Below are positions 14,904-15,330 of a stretch of DNA of 15,330 nt, in pieces (the stretch's first letter is position 1; every line of letters begins with the position of its first letter). Source of the DNA: Bacteroidaceae bacterium. GTDB lineage: Bacteria > Bacteroidota > Bacteroidia > Bacteroidales > Bacteroidaceae. A model generated the notes under the pieces. That model had not been told where the DNA came from and did no database searches. It saw only the letters and a list, made by a program, of their open reading frames with translations. A program made the position numbers and the translations under genes. The stretch is from positions 1 through 15,330 of the forward strand of contig JAQVXN010000013.1 of the NCBI GenBank assembly GCA_028709135.1, read 5' to 3'.

Positions 14904-15330
14904 TTAACGTAGTTCCAATCCAGATTTTACATGAGTTACTTTTTCTTCGCCTTGTAGGGCATAGAGAAGAGCCAAACTAAAATCAAAGGAGTGGCCTGCG
15001 CCAATTGCAGTAATGAGATTATGGTCCTGTTCTACATCTTGGCCAGTGTAGACGAAATCAGTCATTTGATCTTTCACCGTGTGGTGACAAGTGATACGAC
15101 TCCCTCGCGCAATGCCGTAATGTTGCAAGATGGTGGGAGCTCCGCAGATGGCGGCTAACAGGCGCCCGGATTCATAATATTTTCTGGCGGCTTCCCCTAC
15201 GGCTTCTGTTTGAGCCAAATTTTTGTATCCGGGGAATCCTCCCGGAAGAATGAGGGCATCGCCATCGTTAATATCAATTTGTTTTAGCAGACAGTTTGCT
15301 TTTACTTCCACTTGGTGGGAACTTGTAACG
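14904..15330 (-). CDS. DJ-1/PfpI (ThiJ) family protein, C-terminal part
   Basis: The gene runs in from the right edge; about 141 codons are visible and roughly the first 45-50 residues of a typical member (about 180-190) are missing. Visible motifs are DALILPGGFPGYKNL (the beta-strand and GG turn leading to the active site), the nucleophile elbow AAICGAPTILQHYGI with the conserved Cys in AICGAP, CHHTVKDQM, and ITAIGAGHSFDFSLALLYAL, the end of the DJ-1 fold. The family includes glyoxalase- or deglycase-like and oxidative-stress proteins, cytosolic in most cases; the exact activity cannot be read from sequence. A GTG at 15309-15311 is in frame but the homologous region continues upstream (VTSSHQ), so it is not the start. 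The gene is convergent with the Sir2 gene. Confidence 0.88.
   Translation of the reverse strand, partial: VTSSHQVEVKANCLLKQIDINDGDALILPGGFPGYKNLAQTEAVGEAARKYYESGRLLAAICGAPTILQHYGIARGSRITCHHTVKDQMTDFVYTGQDVEQDHNLITAIGAGHSFDFSLALLYALQGEEKVTHVKSGLELR

Overview
The window looks like a Bacteroidales chromosome (Prevotellaceae or Bacteroidaceae are plausible; I cannot name a species). It is moderately AT-rich. Four of the five promoter positions I mark fit the Bacteroidota -7 consensus TAnnTTTG exactly and the fifth is one base off. Shine-Dalgarno sequences are mostly absent. The gene content (secreted GH2 beta-galactosidase, TonB-dependent receptor with a carboxypeptidase-regulatory-like N-terminal domain, a DUF2723 membrane protein, tandem FKBP isomerases) also fits this group. 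This is an ordinary accessory and housekeeping mixture: no CRISPR array, tRNA, rRNA or phage was seen.

Layout from left to right. (1) 1-52 is the start of a leftward zinc-ribbon protein, possibly a transposase, cut by the window edge; 53-471 has no convincing gene. (2) 472-4424 (minus) is a two-gene operon: a large DUF2723/TMEM260-like membrane protein whose stop codon overlaps the start of a NodB-type polysaccharide deacetylase (TAATG). It is a candidate envelope-glycan or glycoprotein module. (3) 4425-4866 is a long divergent intergenic region. (4) 4867-8496 (plus) is a secreted GH2 beta-galactosidase carrying an N-terminal ricin-type beta-trefoil, closed by a strong bidirectional hairpin terminator. 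(5) 8592-11357 (minus) is a two-gene unit with a clear promoter: a small, uncharacterised His/Cys-rich membrane-anchored protein followed by a TonB-dependent receptor. This is probably a transition-metal acquisition module. (6) 11504-13946 (minus) is an operon of three paralogous FKBP-type prolyl isomerases: cytosolic first, then a lipoprotein, then a secreted form, followed by a strong terminator. (7) 14143-14841 (plus) is a Sir2-family deacylase, divergent from the FKBP operon, that lacks the zinc-ribbon cysteines. (8) 14904-15330 (minus) is the C-terminal part of a DJ-1/PfpI-family protein, cut by the right edge.

The most unusual parts are the His/Cys-rich protein paired with the receptor, the translationally coupled DUF2723/deacetylase pair, the three-compartment FKBP operon, the lectin-fused beta-galactosidase and the zinc-finger-less sirtuin. 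All functional statements come from motifs and context read by eye; no database search was run.
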